Below are positions 21,291-32,785 of a DNA stretch of 64,000 nt, one piece after another. Each line of letters begins with the position of its first letter. Position 1 is the first letter of the stretch. The position numbers were made by a program, and so were the translations under genes. Source of the DNA: Gentiana macrophylla (lineage: Eukaryota; Streptophyta; Magnoliopsida; Gentianales; Gentianaceae); the NCBI GenBank assembly GCA_026214975.1, contig CM047810.1, forward strand, positions 32,923,255 to 32,987,254. The letters run 5' to 3'. Under the pieces are notes generated by a model, which did not search any database, was not told the origin of the DNA, and worked only from the letters and a program-made list of their open reading frames with translations.

Positions 21291-22355
21291 TTAGTAGTAC
21301 AACAGACTGCCTATCATCCTTCTGTATAAGGTCTGATCAACATCTTTGCCTTCTTTATCTTCATCCAATCTGATGTTTGTACTCATGGGAGTTGAGTTCT
21401 TAGTGCTGTTTTCCATACCAAACTTCTTCAGCAACTCCTTGGTGTACTTGGTTTGATGAATGAAGATTCCCTCTTTCATTTGTTTAACTTGCAATCCCAA
21501 AAAGTAATTCATTTCTCCCATCATACTCATTTGGAATTTACTTTTCATTAAATTTGCAAACTTTTCACAAAGTAAATAATTTTCAGAGCCAAAAATTATG
21601 TCATCCACATATATCTGTACCAGCAGGGTGCTGTCCCCTTCACTGATTCTGAAAAGTGTCTTGTCAATGGTGCCTTTTATAAAACCATTGTCAACCAAGA
21701 ATTGAGATAGAGTCTCATACCATGCTCTCGGTGCTTGTTTCAATCCATAAAGTGCTTTGTTGAGTTTATACACTTTATCTTCTTGATCTTTAACTTCAAA
21801 TCCAGGAGGTTGCTGAACATACACTTCCTCCTCTAGAATGCCATTCAAAAATGCACTCTTGATATCCATTTGATATACTTTGAAGTTCTTATATGCAGCA
21901 TGTGCCAAGAATAATCTGATAGCTTCCAATCTTGCAACAGGTGCATAAGTTTCATCAAAGTCTATTCCTTCTGCTTGAGAATAGCCTTTTGCAACTAGTC
22001 TGGCCTTATTCCTCACAATGGTACCAGATTCATCAAGTTTATTTCTGTATACCCACTTAGTACCAATGATATTTGCATAATTTGGCCTATTAACTAGTGT
22101 CCAAACTTGATTTCTTTCAAATTCATTCAATTCCTCTTGCATAGCAATTATCCAGTCTGGATCTGAAATTGCTTCTTCAACAACTTTTGGTTCCATTTGA
22201 GATAGAAAACAAGTAACCATAGCTTCAGCTTGTCTTCTAGTCCTCACACCTTGTCGTACATTGCCAATAACTTGTTCAAGCAGGTGATTCCTTAACCATT
22301 GTGGATTTTGGTTATTTTGATTTTCAAGAACATCATCTTCGTAGTAGGGTCTCAT
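21291..22355 (-). CDS. pol: SIRE reverse transcriptase
   Basis: 354-codon open frame with the complete copia [98 protein letters not shown]. The catalytic box is [13 protein letters not shown], then [15 protein letters not shown] and the polymerase end [11 protein letters not shown]. Best-preserved coding block in the window. Uses element RNA as template. The frame ends in a stop at 21291 within what should continue into RNase H. Confidence 0.93.
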   Translation of the reverse strand: MRPYYEDDVLENQNNQNPQWLRNHLLEQVIGNVRQGVRTRRQAEAMVTCFLSQMEPKVVEEAISDPDWIIAMQEELNEFERNQVWTLVNRPNYANIIGTKWVYRNKLDESGTIVRNKARLVAKGYSQAEGIDFDETYAPVARLEAIRLFLAHAAYKNFKVYQMDIKSAFLNGILEEEVYVQQPPGFEVKDQEDKVYKLNKALYGLKQAPRAWYETLSQFLVDNGFIKGTIDKTLFRISEGDSTLLVQIYVDDIIFGSENYLLCEKFANLMKSKFQMSMMGEMNYFLGLQVKQMKEGIFIHQTKYTKELLKKFGMENSTKNSTPMSTNIRLDEDKEGKDVDQTLYRRMIGSLLYY

Positions 22356-22445
22356 GTAGCTTCTTTCTACAGGGGTTCAAGAGATCCTTGAACGCTGCTC
22401 GATTGTTGCATCGTAACATTATCGCAGGTGTTCGTGAGGGCGCCT

Positions 22446-23660
22446 CTAAACTTTCAAGTCATTGAATCTTTCTAAAACTTCAACACAATCTGGATCAATG
22501 ACTTGTTGATTCTCAGCAGGTTCAAAATCTTCATCTTTCATACCAGTAAACTTAGGTTCATCAAACACAACATGGATTGTTTCTTCATGTTTCAGTGACC
22601 TCTTGTTCAGTACCCTGAATGCTCTACTGACTGAAGAATATCCTAAGAAAATTCCTTCATCTGATTTTGGTTGGAATGTTTTCAAATGAACTTTATGATT
22701 TAGAATAAAACATTTGCTTCCAAATGGATGAAAATAGGATATGTTAGGTTTCCTTCCATTCCAAACTTCATAAGGTGTCTTCAGCAGCTTCTTGTTTACT
22801 GATGTTTTGTTTTGTGTATAGCATGCTGTATTTACTGCCTCAGCCCAATATCTTTCAGGTAGCAATGCTTCACAAATCATTGTTCTTCCTGCTTCCTTTA
22901 AAGTTCTGTTTCTTCTTTCAACAACCCCATTTTGCTGTGGAGTACCAGTAGCAGCAAGTTGATGTAGTACACCATTCTGTTCACAATATTCTCTTATAAC
23001 TTTATTGAGAAATTCAGTACCCTGATCTGATCTTATCTTTATAACTGTTAAACTTTTCTCATTTTGTAATCTTTTCAAAAGATTTGGCATGCTTTGAAGT
23101 GTCTCACTTTTCTTGTTCATGAATATCACCCAAGTGTACCTAGAGTAATCATCCACAACCACTAAGGTGTACTTCTTTCCTGTTACACTTGTCGGAGTTA
23201 TTGGTCCAAAAAGATCCATATGCATCAGCTCCAACACTCTATTTGTTGATTGTTTGGTCTTTGATTTGAAACTTGACTTTATCTGTTTACCTTGTTGACA
23301 AGCATCACATATAGCATCCTTCTTGAATGTGATCTCAGGTAAACCAACCACCAGTTTCTTCTTCACCAACTGATTAATATCATCAAAGTTTAAGTGATTC
23401 AACTTCTTGTGCCATAGCCAATTGAGTTCGGACTCGGTATGCACTATCGCGGAGTTTCGAATCGCAGAGACCAATCCACAACATACATATTCTCGTTGTC
23501 TTCGCCAAAGAAGCACAACTTGATCACCTCTTTCACTAATGACAATGCGGTTGTCTTTGTCAAAAGTGACCTTGTAACCCTTGTCACGAATTGTCCAAAG
23601 GCTCGCCAAGTTGTATTCCAAATCCCTCAACATATGCAACATCCTTGATTGTAAGTCCAT
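22446..23660 (-). CDS. pol: SIRE integrase
   Basis: 404-codon open frame. The HHCC zinc domain has LWHKKLNHLNFDDI and CDACQQGKQ. The catalytic core has MDLFGPIT (first Asp), DYSRYTWV, KIRSDQGTEFLN (second Asp) and GTPQQNGVVERRNR (Glu). C-terminal copia blocks are PERYWAEAVNTACY, PYEVWNGRKPNISYFHPFG and FLGYSSVSRAFRVLNKR. All three catalytic residues are present. The N-terminal about 60 residues include off-frame sequence; protease lies just upstream. The frame ends before RT at 22446, with about 90 nt of broken linker. Confidence 0.93.
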   Translation of the reverse strand: MDLQSRMLHMLRDLEYNLASLWTIRDKGYKVTFDKDNRIVISERGDQVVLLWRRQREYVCCGLVSAIRNSAIVHTESELNWLWHKKLNHLNFDDINQLVKKKLVVGLPEITFKKDAICDACQQGKQIKSSFKSKTKQSTNRVLELMHMDLFGPITPTSVTGKKYTLVVVDDYSRYTWVIFMNKKSETLQSMPNLLKRLQNEKSLTVIKIRSDQGTEFLNKVIREYCEQNGVLHQLAATGTPQQNGVVERRNRTLKEAGRTMICEALLPERYWAEAVNTACYTQNKTSVNKKLLKTPYEVWNGRKPNISYFHPFGSKCFILNHKVHLKTFQPKSDEGIFLGYSSVSRAFRVLNKRSLKHEETIHVVFDEPKFTGMKDEDFEPAENQQVIDPDCVEVLERFNDLKV

Positions 23661-25935
23661 TTCTCACAAAGTGTGCATATCCTCTTGTATATCCAGTGTA
23701 TTCTTGTTGCCAAAATTCACCCTTGGACCATCTTTTGCTACAAAGCTTGTTAGACAGTGCTTATTCTTTGTCATGTGTCTGGAACATCCACTGTCAAAGT
23801 ACCAGACACCCTACAAAACAAAGTTAATGCATTTTAGGTACCCAAACCTGTTTGGGTCCATAATGGTCGATGGTAAGCATGACCCTTGGCATGTCTCCAT
23901 AAGGTCTTCTCCTGAATGTGTCATACTTTGGTTCATACTTTGGTTCATACATGTATTCCACACATCCATAAGTTCTAACAGTAGGTTGTGTAGGAATCAC
24001 ATATGTTTTCTGGCCTTTTGGTTTATAATGATGTTTAAAGTGATTCTTGGTGTCAGAAGCATTAGTATAACCAGTTGTTTGCTGTCTGTTAGAGACGACC
24101 TGTAATATGAGAGTCCACGAGGTCTTGTGTAAGTCTCTCACGATCCCATTGGATAGGTTTTACCCTAGCTGCATGGTTATACTTGTTGTATCTAATAGTA
24201 GATGCAGGAATGTTCCAATCATCATCAGTGGGAAATAGTCTACCTTTCCCCCTGAGATAAGTATCCCTTGAATGATTAACATTTTTGGGTTTAGGATTCT
24301 TATCCTTGGAATATTTCTGCTTCTTACCCTTCGTGGTCCAAAGTGACTTGGTATCAGTCCGCTATCGTGAGCTTAGAAGGCACATCACCCTATTTTTAGA
24401 TTTATTCTTTTACTAGAGTCGTTGACTTCTTAGACTTGATTTTGCTTCCTTGAAGCATTCTCATTGGGTTTTCTTGCGTCAAAGACCTTCTTCGGGAGTT
24501 GGATCTAGTGCAGGTACAAACTTGGGACCAATTCTGGTACTAGGTTCAGTAACCTTACTGGATCCACTCTTGTTGGATTGCTGAGTTCCAAATCCAAGCC
24601 CTGTTCTATCTCCATAAGGCTTTCCTGATTTGTATGCAGTATTGGAACAAGATGGTTCAAATAGATTCAGAGGTGCTGGATGATCAAACAAACTTATGTT
24701 GATTACGTCCAACATCTTTTCCTTACCTTTGAGAACCCTTAATTCAAACTTTCAATCTTCCAACTTCCAATTCAAGAGTTTCTTTTTTCACTTTCACAAC
24801 CTCATAACTGATTGTATTATCCTCGGTTGATTAAGGATGGCATCCAAAATCTCATTGTTGTCGTAATTTCTAGGATTTGAACCACAGGTTGATTCACAAT
24901 CACTTCCAGCAGGAGTGTTGATGGATACAGTGTTGTATACCTCCTCAGTTTCATCCATATTGGCCATCAAAGCATAATCCTCCATATCAGCAACTAATGC
25001 AGTGTCATCTGATTCATTTCCCTTTTCAGATTCCACTTCATACCCTGATTCATCTTCAGCAACCATAGCCTTCTTGCCATGTCTTCTTTGTTGACTCTTG
25101 GTCTTCGATGAGGTCCGACAATCAGTCTAAAATGTCCAGGCTTCTTGCGGTTGAAGCCTGAGATAATCGAGTTCCTTGCCTTGTTTTAGTTCGTGACGAT
25201 CAGTTTGAAGTGTCCTGGTTTCTTGCAATGAAAGCACAGATAATCATTATCTTTCCTTGGTTCTTCTTTCCTTCTTTCAGTAGGCCTCTTTGTAAAATTT
25301 CTTGCAGGGGCCTTTCCAGTCTTCATCATCCTGATTTTCTTGCTCAAGAGGGCAATTTGTTCTTGCGTCTCATCCAAAGATATCATCCTCGTCCTCCTGA
25401 AGTTTCTTCATGATGTGAAGCAGCCAATCTGATGGTCTTTGGCTCTTCCTTTTCGGGCCAGCACAAGCTTTTGCTAAATTCATAAGCCTTTAGATCTGAA
25501 AACAATTTGAAAGTGTCTTCTTCATGCAACTTTCTCATTTCTTCAATTGCAATCACCTTCATTTTCCAAACATCTTTTTGCGGTAGAGCTTCCAAGATTT
25601 TGGTGTTTATTTCCTCTTTTGAATAACTTACACTCAAAGCAGTTGTAAGTTCATCCAGATTGCATTGAATCTTGATTCCATTTGCTCAATGGTTTCATTA
25701 GGCAAAGATCTTGAACTTTTGGAACCTCTTTTCGGCTACACCGATTTTGTTCTTCTTTATTGCATCGGTGCCTTTCACAGATCAAGTGAATCTTGTCCCG
25801 AGTTCCTTTGCGGTCTTGCAATCTTTAACCTTCATGTACATATTGCTATCCAAGGTTACGTAAATGATATCAATAGCAATGTTGTTGAGGTTTGCCCTTT
25901 TTTCTGCCTTCTACGCATTTCATTCTCTTTTGGCT
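23661..25935 (-). pseudogene. gag: SIRE gag and protease (frameshifted, gag N-terminus deleted)
   Basis: Protease motif DSGCSRHMTK is readable on the minus strand near 23760-23800. Upstream, 24141-23824 has a Tyr-rich linker. 25066-24794 is acidic. 25386-25186 holds a knuckle CFHCKKPGHFK whose last Cys is lost by a frame slip, and a second related knuckle lies near 25130-25175. 25637-25383 has SYSKEEINTKILEALP and DTFKLFSDLKAYE, a SIRE Gag signature. The sequence before about 25880 (minus direction) is missing, and the LTR is joined here. Confidence 0.8.
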
Positions 25936-25984
25936 TAGGAATGTACTCGATTCATTTTACATCTTACGCATTCCATTCTCTTTT

Positions 25985-27691
25985 TGGTTAAGTTTAGAGG
26001 GGGTGAATAAACTTAACACTTAAAACTTTGGAGTTAACAAATTTGCAACTTCAAAGATCTGCGATACTTCAGAGTCTCTGAGACGGCGTCGATAACTGGC
26101 ACGATAAATAGTAGTCTACTGATTGTTGAGTTTGCTGAATTTGTGCAGCGGAATTATATCAAAATTAAGCCTTAATACTTGTTGTTAAAAGTGATACTAA
26201 GTATTAGATACTCAGTAGTGCAAGTGTGTGGTTTCAGTTGCTAGATTCAGTAGATTGATGAATGAAATAAACTAAGTGCAGAAAGTAAATGCTGAAAGTA
26301 AGTAGGCAGATTTTATAGTGGTTCCAGGTGATGCAATCCTGTCAGTCCACTCTTCTCCTGTGATGTTGGAGGAAATTCACTAGAGATCTTTGATGTAGCT
26401 GTTACAAAGATTCCTAAGTTGTTTTTCCTTCACCAATGACTATGGCTTCACAAAGTGGCGGGAAGCAGTAGGATTGCTGCTCCTAAGTCTTCCACTGGTC
26501 CTTGAAAGGTAGGATTGCCTCTTCACCAGCTCCACCACAAACAACAGTCTTTCACACCCAACAGATGCTTCACTGTCTTCAGCAGGTTCTTTATAAAATA
26601 AAGATTGAATCAAGTAAATGATTGAGAGCAGGAGAGCTTGATTAGGATGATGTAATCAAGCGACTTGCGATCTTCAAGTGTGTGATCTTGATATAGCTTG
26701 AATACAGGATGCACTTGAAGAAATTTCTAGATCGTGACTTTATGCTCATGAAGTTCAAACAGGTGTTTTTCATTTCGATTTATCACTTAAAGTTTATCCA
26801 AAATTCATCATCTTTTTCTCGAGTTGAAAGTCCTCTATTTATAGGTAGGGATGCATGTGACTTGTATTTGAAATTCAAATGTGACTGTTCCTTGTTTTTG
26901 TCCCATCGATATGCGATGCAATGTCACTATTCATAGGATCGACACCGCTGTCGAATTCTTTTTTGTGATCACGATCTGTCACACCCTTTGACTTGTATCC
27001 AATGGATAAAAATAAAAGTCATCCCAACGTCTTTTAATCTCACCTTTGATTTTCTTGATAAGTCAGAGGTAGTTGGTTGTCCTCATCCATGTAATCTTCC
27101 AATAAACTTGAATTAATCGAGGTAATACATCAGCAGGTTCATGAGTCTGCTGAGATACCTATTAGTCTGCTGATCATCATATTACTGTATATAAAATACA
27201 ATGCAGTTGATTACTTTTATCTAACTTTTATTTGTGAAGTTAGATTACATCATTTTAATGATAACTAAGTTCCAAACATCATCCAATTTATGGAACTTAG
27301 ACCTTCTACATAAGGTATATGTAATCAGTTTAGGTCATCACAGACTTGCCTAAATTCTGATTCCATATCCTTGACTTTAAATACTAAGTTTGATCCCTTA
27401 GCCTTCATTTATCGAGTTTGAACCCTCTTTCGCCTTGATCTTGATCTTGATCTTGATCTTGATCTTGACCTTCAAGAGAGTTCCACGACAAGTCTCATGA
27501 CCTATCTACCCCACTCGACTAGACTAGTCTCTCACGACAAGAGTCGGTGACCATTCAAAGGCTTGTTTGATCAAACCTATTTGTGAATCAAACTCTAATA
27601 AACCTATACATTTAATCTAGACATCTTTTTGCCTTTGCACTATAACAGCTAGTATGGAACTCATCATCAAAACTAATAAATAAGTCCAACA
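25985..27691 (-). repeat. 5' LTR of the SIRE-like element (1707 bp, inner end truncated)
   Basis: Matches 14231-15947. It lacks the 22 inner-end bases seen in the 3' LTR (TGTTGGTCCC...GGCTT) and has no PBS next to it. A segment resembling CGCATT(T/C)CATTCTCTTTTTGG occurs twice at the junction (about 25914-25937 and 25968-25987). A TTGATC hexamer run (27436-27468) is longer than in the other LTR. TATA (minus) at 26836-26843. Confidence 0.9.
27436..27472. repeat. TTGATC hexamer microsatellite inside the SIRE 5' LTR
   Basis: About five to six units of TTGATC. The 3' LTR has only about two at the same place (about 15717-15730). Confidence 0.85.
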
Positions 27692-27920
27692 GCCCCAACA
27701 GCAAAGTTCTTATACAATAGCTCTTCAAGCACATATGGATTACGTAGAGGAAATGCGCGTGGGTAACATGCTACTCATTGCAGAGGGTTTACCTCCTCAA
27801 CCGATCATCAAATTTATTCCCCCCATACCAGCACCTACGGAGGTACAACCCACTCTGAATCCGTAGAAAACAGTTCAGTCTCAGCGGACAGAGAGAGAGG
27901 GGAGCAGTCATGCCACTTCT
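27692..27920 (+). pseudogene. gag: Tat gag, second fragment
   Basis: Follows the SIRE target duplication. Reads MDYVEEMRVGNMLLIAEGLP then PIIKFIPPIPAPTEVQPTL, a stop, and Arg/Glu-rich remains. It ends at the solo LTR (27921). Assigned to Gag by position between the first fragment and the main gag frame. Confidence 0.5.
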
Positions 27921-29729
27921 TGTAGGATGTAATATCGTCGGATGGATCAAGATCCACCCGATTACGCAGCGGAAAGTACAAGATCTAGATCTAAACAATC
28001 AAAGCACATAAAATAATAGATCTAACCTACGAGGGGGTTAGATTACCAACCTTTTTATAGTGCAAAAACGCCCAGAACGAAAGGTCAATCCAAGCTAGTT
28101 GAGATCCTAGTTGAGAAGCCAAAGTCTTCCAACATGTATCTCCAAGCACCACCAGGTGGATGGTGTTTCAAGCCGCCGGACCTCCTCGATATGCTACCTT
28201 AGAAAAACCCGAAGTTTTTCTAAAACTCAAACCCTTAGTATAATGGCCGAAATCTCTAAGCCATAATACTACCCAAAAGTCGAAATTTTGTGTGTGATTT
28301 AGGCTTGGGAGAACTCTCTTTATATATGAGAGTAATCCTTGTCCTCCAAGGATTTAATAATTAAGAGATAATTATTATGTTAATCCTTATTTTAAATATA
28401 AGATAAATATAATATATATCCCAAACAAATTTGGATAAATAAATATATATCCAATATTCCATGATTTATCATTTAACAAATAAATAATTAAATCATATAT
28501 TAAATAATTATCCAAGAAAACAAATTTCTCTCTAATTAAATAATACACAAAAATGCGCCCCACCCTATTAAAAATAGGCCATACGCATTTTATCACAAAT
28601 GGGCCGAGTCCACGAAAAATTCTTTTCCGTGTATTTAATTATCTAGTCCAACTAAACAATTAATCCACATATCAATTAAACAGTCTAATCCAACCATTTA
28701 ATATTAATTGAGGTGAAGCGATGAGAAAACATATGCTATGTTAGGAGCCACGTCGGGGACCATGGACCCATATTCAGTAGCTACAATAAATTAAATAATA
28801 TTATCCGTCAGACCGAACAATAATATTCAATCTATTAATTCCGGGATTAGACCACCATAAACCCAAACTGAACTCTGCCGAATATAGATAACTTACACTC
28901 AACCATAAGTTGATAAGGTGTCCACAGATATAATCATTACATACGGATAAATCCTCCATAGACTGTTCGTTTCGATTCGGGATATCTCCGTAGACCCTTC
29001 TCGAAACCTCTTATCCTTATTCACCATTAACCCCTAGTGATCAATTAGTTCATAACTAATGTAATATAAACTCCGCGGATCGATCAGTTTCTAGGATTAA
29101 CAAATAAGGGAACTATATGTCTACTTCCCGAGGGAAGGAATGGATTCCATATCTGTGATAGCACAGACTACTCACTCATCCCAGAATAGAGCCAACGAGA
29201 AGTGTTGGACCACATACTGCGAAGTGATCCTTACTAACACATCAAACTCTACCCTAATCTAAGCAGTTGTCTGTGATCACCTCAGGATTAAGATTAATCC
29301 ATATATGATCATCTTGTGATTCGATAAGACTTCTCGATTACGGAATTATATCGAGAACTCAAATCAAATCGGTCCAAATTTCTATATGATTATCATCATA
29401 TATAAATGCCCCACCACTCAGTACTCCTATTACCGGCAGTCCGGATAAGACTGTCACACCGTAAAGTGTTCTGGGCGCATTATTAGCATATTAATCATGA
29501 GACCCGTACTCAGATTAATCAACGCTACGGACTAAGTTAATTTTAAGTACATCTCACTAACTCAATCCTCTTGTGAATAGCCATACACTAAGTTATGTGA
29601 TTACATAAACGAGGTACTTAGGGTTTTTAGTAGTGTCTTAATTATAAGCATACATGCATATAATAAGATGAATTATTAATTCTGTCCTAAAATAATTAGA
29701 TAATTGTCTTTCGGGCACTACACCTAACA
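27921..29729 (-). repeat. Copia-type solo LTR (1809 bp) in Tat gag
   Basis: TG...CA ends: plus strand TGTAGGATG...CACCTAACA, so the minus strand begins TGTTAGGTGTAGTGCCCGAA, a beginning typical of Tork/Angela-type copia LTRs. Flanks CTTCT (27916-27920) and CTCCT (29730-29734) differ by one base and are the probable target duplication. Minus-strand TATA-like TATATAAAG near 28315-28325. AT-rich and no coding capacity. No second LTR or internal region is found, so it is a solo LTR. Confidence 0.75.
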
Positions 29730-30961
29730 CTCCTCAACCTAAAGTTGGAAGGAGGTTAGCTTTAGTTCGTCCAGGGCCCGTGGTCGATTACCGTGGTGTA
29801 GCCCCAGGGCCCCGACAGGTCCGTACCCGCGTAGAGGGACAAGGGTAATCGCAGGCCAAAGAAAGTTACACCCAACTCCCCACTATCCCAGAAAATTAGG
29901 ATGAGATGGGCATAATGAAAAAGCAGATAGAGGAATTGCAAAAGGGTAGGACCAGAAGAGAGATTAATCCTACATGGGGTACCAGCGTTCTTCATCCTAA
30001 CATCTTAAAGGCCGCTCCAAGAGGTGGTCCTAACTATCCCAATTTCACTAACTACCACGGAACAACAGACCCTCTGGATTGGCTTTCAGCTTTCCAGAGC
30101 AAAATCAGTTTTTGCACGCCTAGTAATGAGGCATGGTGTATAGCTTTTATGGGATCGATGCAGGATAGAGCGGCGTCATGGGTTCGCGGTCTTCCTCCAG
30201 GTTCGATCCTATCTTGGGATGATTTAATAAACAAATTTATAGCCGAGTTTAAGTTAGTGGGTGGACCCAAAAAGACCCACACTGACCTTCACGAGGTCCG
30301 ACAGGGTGAGAACGAATCTACCCACAGTTATTACGAACGATTTTACAAGGTGTATGAGTTGACCAGGGGATTAGTGGATAACGTTGTGATGAGCAGCTTT
30401 GAAACGGGGCAGAATCCAGGTAATCTGAAATCATATTTTGCTCTCACGCCACCAATGAACCTCCAAGAAATGCTGGGTTCGACGAGGAAATACATTGCGA
30501 CTGTGGGGAACGAGGGATCGTCGACGTCCAACCGGGGTAAACAGAGGGCTGAGCGTTTCCCGCCGAGGGAAAGCCGCAGAAATCGGGATATCAAGAAGCA
30601 CGAGAGATTAAAGGAAGAGACCTTCACTCCTCTCAAAATCTCGTACACTCAGATGTTAAACGAAGTAAGAGGTGAACTCCCGGAGCCATACCCTATGATT
30701 CCAGACCCACGCCGCGACACCACCAAGTATTGCGGATATCACAAGGATAAAGGTCATACCACCGATGAGTGCATGTAATTCAAGAGAGAAATCGAGAAAC
30801 TACTGGAACATGGCAACCATGATCATTACAAAAAAGACTTCGGGGGCTCGGACAGAAAGAATCAGCAAGCCCGTAAGTACGATAGGCAAATTCGAATGAT
30901 CACGTAAACTCCCCCTAGCAACAACCAAATCAAAAGACGCATCGGCTCTATTAACAAACAT
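29730..30961 (+). pseudogene. gag: Tat gag, main domain
   Basis: 29906-30778 is open for 290 codons. Retrotransposon Gag fold: YHGTTDPLDWLSAFQSKI, SMQDRAASWVRGLPPGSI, SWDDLINKFIAEF, EVRQGENESTHSYYERFY. A zinc-knuckle-like YCGYHKDKGHTTDEC lies at the end. The frame then stops at 30776-30778 (TAA where a CAA-type codon is expected) and continues in phase with KREIEKLLEHG, normal Tat sequence, to the protease. Forms the particle shell. 29730-29905 is frameshifted gag. Confidence 0.85.
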
Positions 30962-31759
30962 GTGGAGAAGCTAGCTGTCCTGCATGAGAACGAGCAACCA
31001 CTTGCTTTTACCCGAAGCGAGATGGTGACTTCCGTCAACGTGGAGGACATGTGTCTTTGTGTTTTGGTGGTAGTCAATCGAGCATGCGTCAATAGGGTTA
31101 TGATCGATACGGGAGCATGTCGAGACATCTTGTATTATAATTGTTTCAAAGAACTGGGGTTCAACGACTCCAACTTGAGGCCACACAATGGCACCCTTAA
31201 GGGCTTCACCAACCACAAAATACAAGTCAAGGGGGCCATCAACCTAGATGTGCAGATGGGTGATTATGCACCTTTTCGAACCAAAAAGGTAACGTTTCTC
31301 ATGGTCGATCTTCAATCAAATTACAACATGATAATTGGAACGCCGGCCTTAAAGCAGTTTCAGATGGTAACATCCATCCCACATCAACGGGCAAAGTTTT
31401 ATGTCGGGGATATGATTGGGGTGTCAGTCAGCGAACCTGCAACCGTCCTCACCTTTATTCACGAAATGAGGATGAGAAACAAGAAAGCTCACATCAAGCA
31501 ACCTAAGGACATGGAGAACATCAACATGATCAGGGTGGTAGGAGAACCCCTACTCGTCAAAGTAGAATGCGAAACTTTGCAAGTCAGGGATGATCCCGAC
31601 TTCACAGTAGAGGATGAGTTGATCGAAGTAATCGTTAATGATGATTATCCGGATCAAAAGATCAAGATAGGGGCTCGCCTAAGCCTCTCTGAGAAAGAGA
31701 TTCTGATTAATCTACCCAAAGAAAACCTGGATGCATTTGCCTGGGTGTTACAGATATGA
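30962..31759 (+). CDS. Tat aspartic protease region
   Basis: 265 codons: LAFTRSEMVTSVN, then VMIDTGACRDILYYNCF with the catalytic DTGA. GAINLDVQMGDYAPF, NMIIGTPALKQFQMV and STPHQRAKF-like SIPHQRAKF are standard Tat protease blocks. The C-terminal part (RLSLSEKEILINLPKENLDAF) is the linker into RT. A stop at 31757 interrupts the fusion with RT. Confidence 0.88.
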   Translation: MEKLAVLHENEQPLAFTRSEMVTSVNVEDMCLCVLVVVNRACVNRVMIDTGACRDILYYNCFKELGFNDSNLRPHNGTLKGFTNHKIQVKGAINLDVQMGDYAPFRTKKVTFLMVDLQSNYNMIIGTPALKQFQMVTSIPHQRAKFYVGDMIGVSVSEPATVLTFIHEMRMRNKKAHIKQPKDMENINMIRVVGEPLLVKVECETLQVRDDPDFTVEDELIEVIVNDDYPDQKIKIGARLSLSEKEILINLPKENLDAFAWVLQI

Positions 31760-32340
31760 GACGAGTTGAGGCTAACGTCGCCCTCCACCATCTCAACGTC
31801 GACTCTACCTTCAAACTGATACAACAACAATCTCGACAGTTCACTCGGGAAAAAGAGGCCACAGTTAAGGTAGAGGTCGGAAAGCTCCTACAAGTCGGGA
31901 TCATAAAGGAGCTAACTTATCCCACTTGGCTAGTAAACGTAGTGATGGTGAAAAAGCACAGTGGCAAGTAGAGGATGTGTGTCGATTTCATGGACATCAA
32001 CAAGGCTTGTACTATGGATCCTTATCAACTCCCTCGAATCGATTTGTTAGTGGATTCCATCTTCAGTTTCGAGGTCCTCAGTTTTCTGGATGCATATTCG
32101 GGGTATCATCAAGTACAGATGGCTGAGTCCGACAAGGAGAAAACGGCCTTCAGAGCTGCTGGGGGCCTATACTATTACGAAATGATGCCCTTCGGGTTGA
32201 AAAATGCGGGTTCAACCTACCAGAGGATGGTCAACAGGGTTTTCAGTTCGCAGAACGGGAAAAACATGAAGGCTTACATAGATGATATGGTTGTCAAGTC
32301 TGCAGGTGATGGTCACGCCGACGACCTCCGAGAAACCTTC
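31756..32340 (+). pseudogene. pol: Tat reverse transcriptase, N-terminal and catalytic part
   Basis: Reads LLQVGIIKELTYPTWLVNVV, an in-frame TAG at 31969-31971 (W codon expected), then MCVDFMDINKACTMDPYQLP, FLDAYSGYHQVQM, KTAFRAAGGLYYYEMMPFGL, KNAGSTYQRMVNRVF and the catalytic AYIDDMVVKS. All RT core blocks are in order. Coding similarity ends at DDLRETF, where an unrelated piece begins; the frame resumes at 32786. Confidence 0.88.
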
Positions 32341-32785
32341 AGCAATGTCTTCTTCAACAACAACATATGTCTCTGCGTCAGTGTCGGCTTACATACCCTG
32401 ACCTCACCGACCATTCTCAACGTGGCTTAAAAGCTCTTAGATTTCCCTTTTCGTCTTTAGGGACCTTTCATACACTGATTTTAGAGTAGGATCTGACGCC
32501 CATATCTCCGCTCTTACTACCCCCTGAGGAAAGATGCGCAATATTCTGACTTTGTTCAAACTCATCTGTCCAATTAGTGGTATCTCCAATCAAAATCCTG
32601 AGAAGCCTTATGGGCTAGGATCGGCTAGGCTAGAAAGTCCAGTCAGAGCGAATCGTCGCAAAGTTTTTATCTTTAGATAACATATGAATCTGCATGATAC
32701 AATATCACTTGCCACGACGAGCATGACAAGGAGACCAAATAAAATTAAAACCAAAACCCGCTAGTCGCATTACTAGAAACACTCC
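32341..32785. other. Unidentified insertion inside Tat RT (about 440 bp)
   Basis: The RT homology is interrupted between DDLRETF and MKLNPAKCTFG, which in relatives are separated by only about ten residues. The inserted DNA shows no ORF, no clear TIR, no TG/CA ends and no obvious poly-A. I cannot assign it. Confidence 0.6.

Larger units (their letters stand above)
14209..27691 (-). mobile_element. SIRE/Maximus-like Ty1/copia retrotransposon with env-like ORF
   Basis: Minus strand: 5' LTR (25985-27691), gag, protease, integrase, RT, RNase H, env-like ORF, PPT, 3' LTR (14209-15947). Flanked by a perfect 5-bp duplication GCCCC (14204-14208 and 27692-27696). The 13.5 kb length, 1.7 kb LTRs and a long extra ORF after pol are SIRE hallmarks. 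The LTRs are nearly identical between CAG/CTG sites, suggesting a recent insertion. The 5' end is defective: the LTR joins mid-gag with no PBS. Confidence 0.92.

Noticed and set aside
14209..27691. Ordinary C-to-T deamination or old age explaining the LTR differences
   Set aside because: Changes are mostly not C-to-T, often alter length, and cluster at CAG/CTG while the rest is identical.
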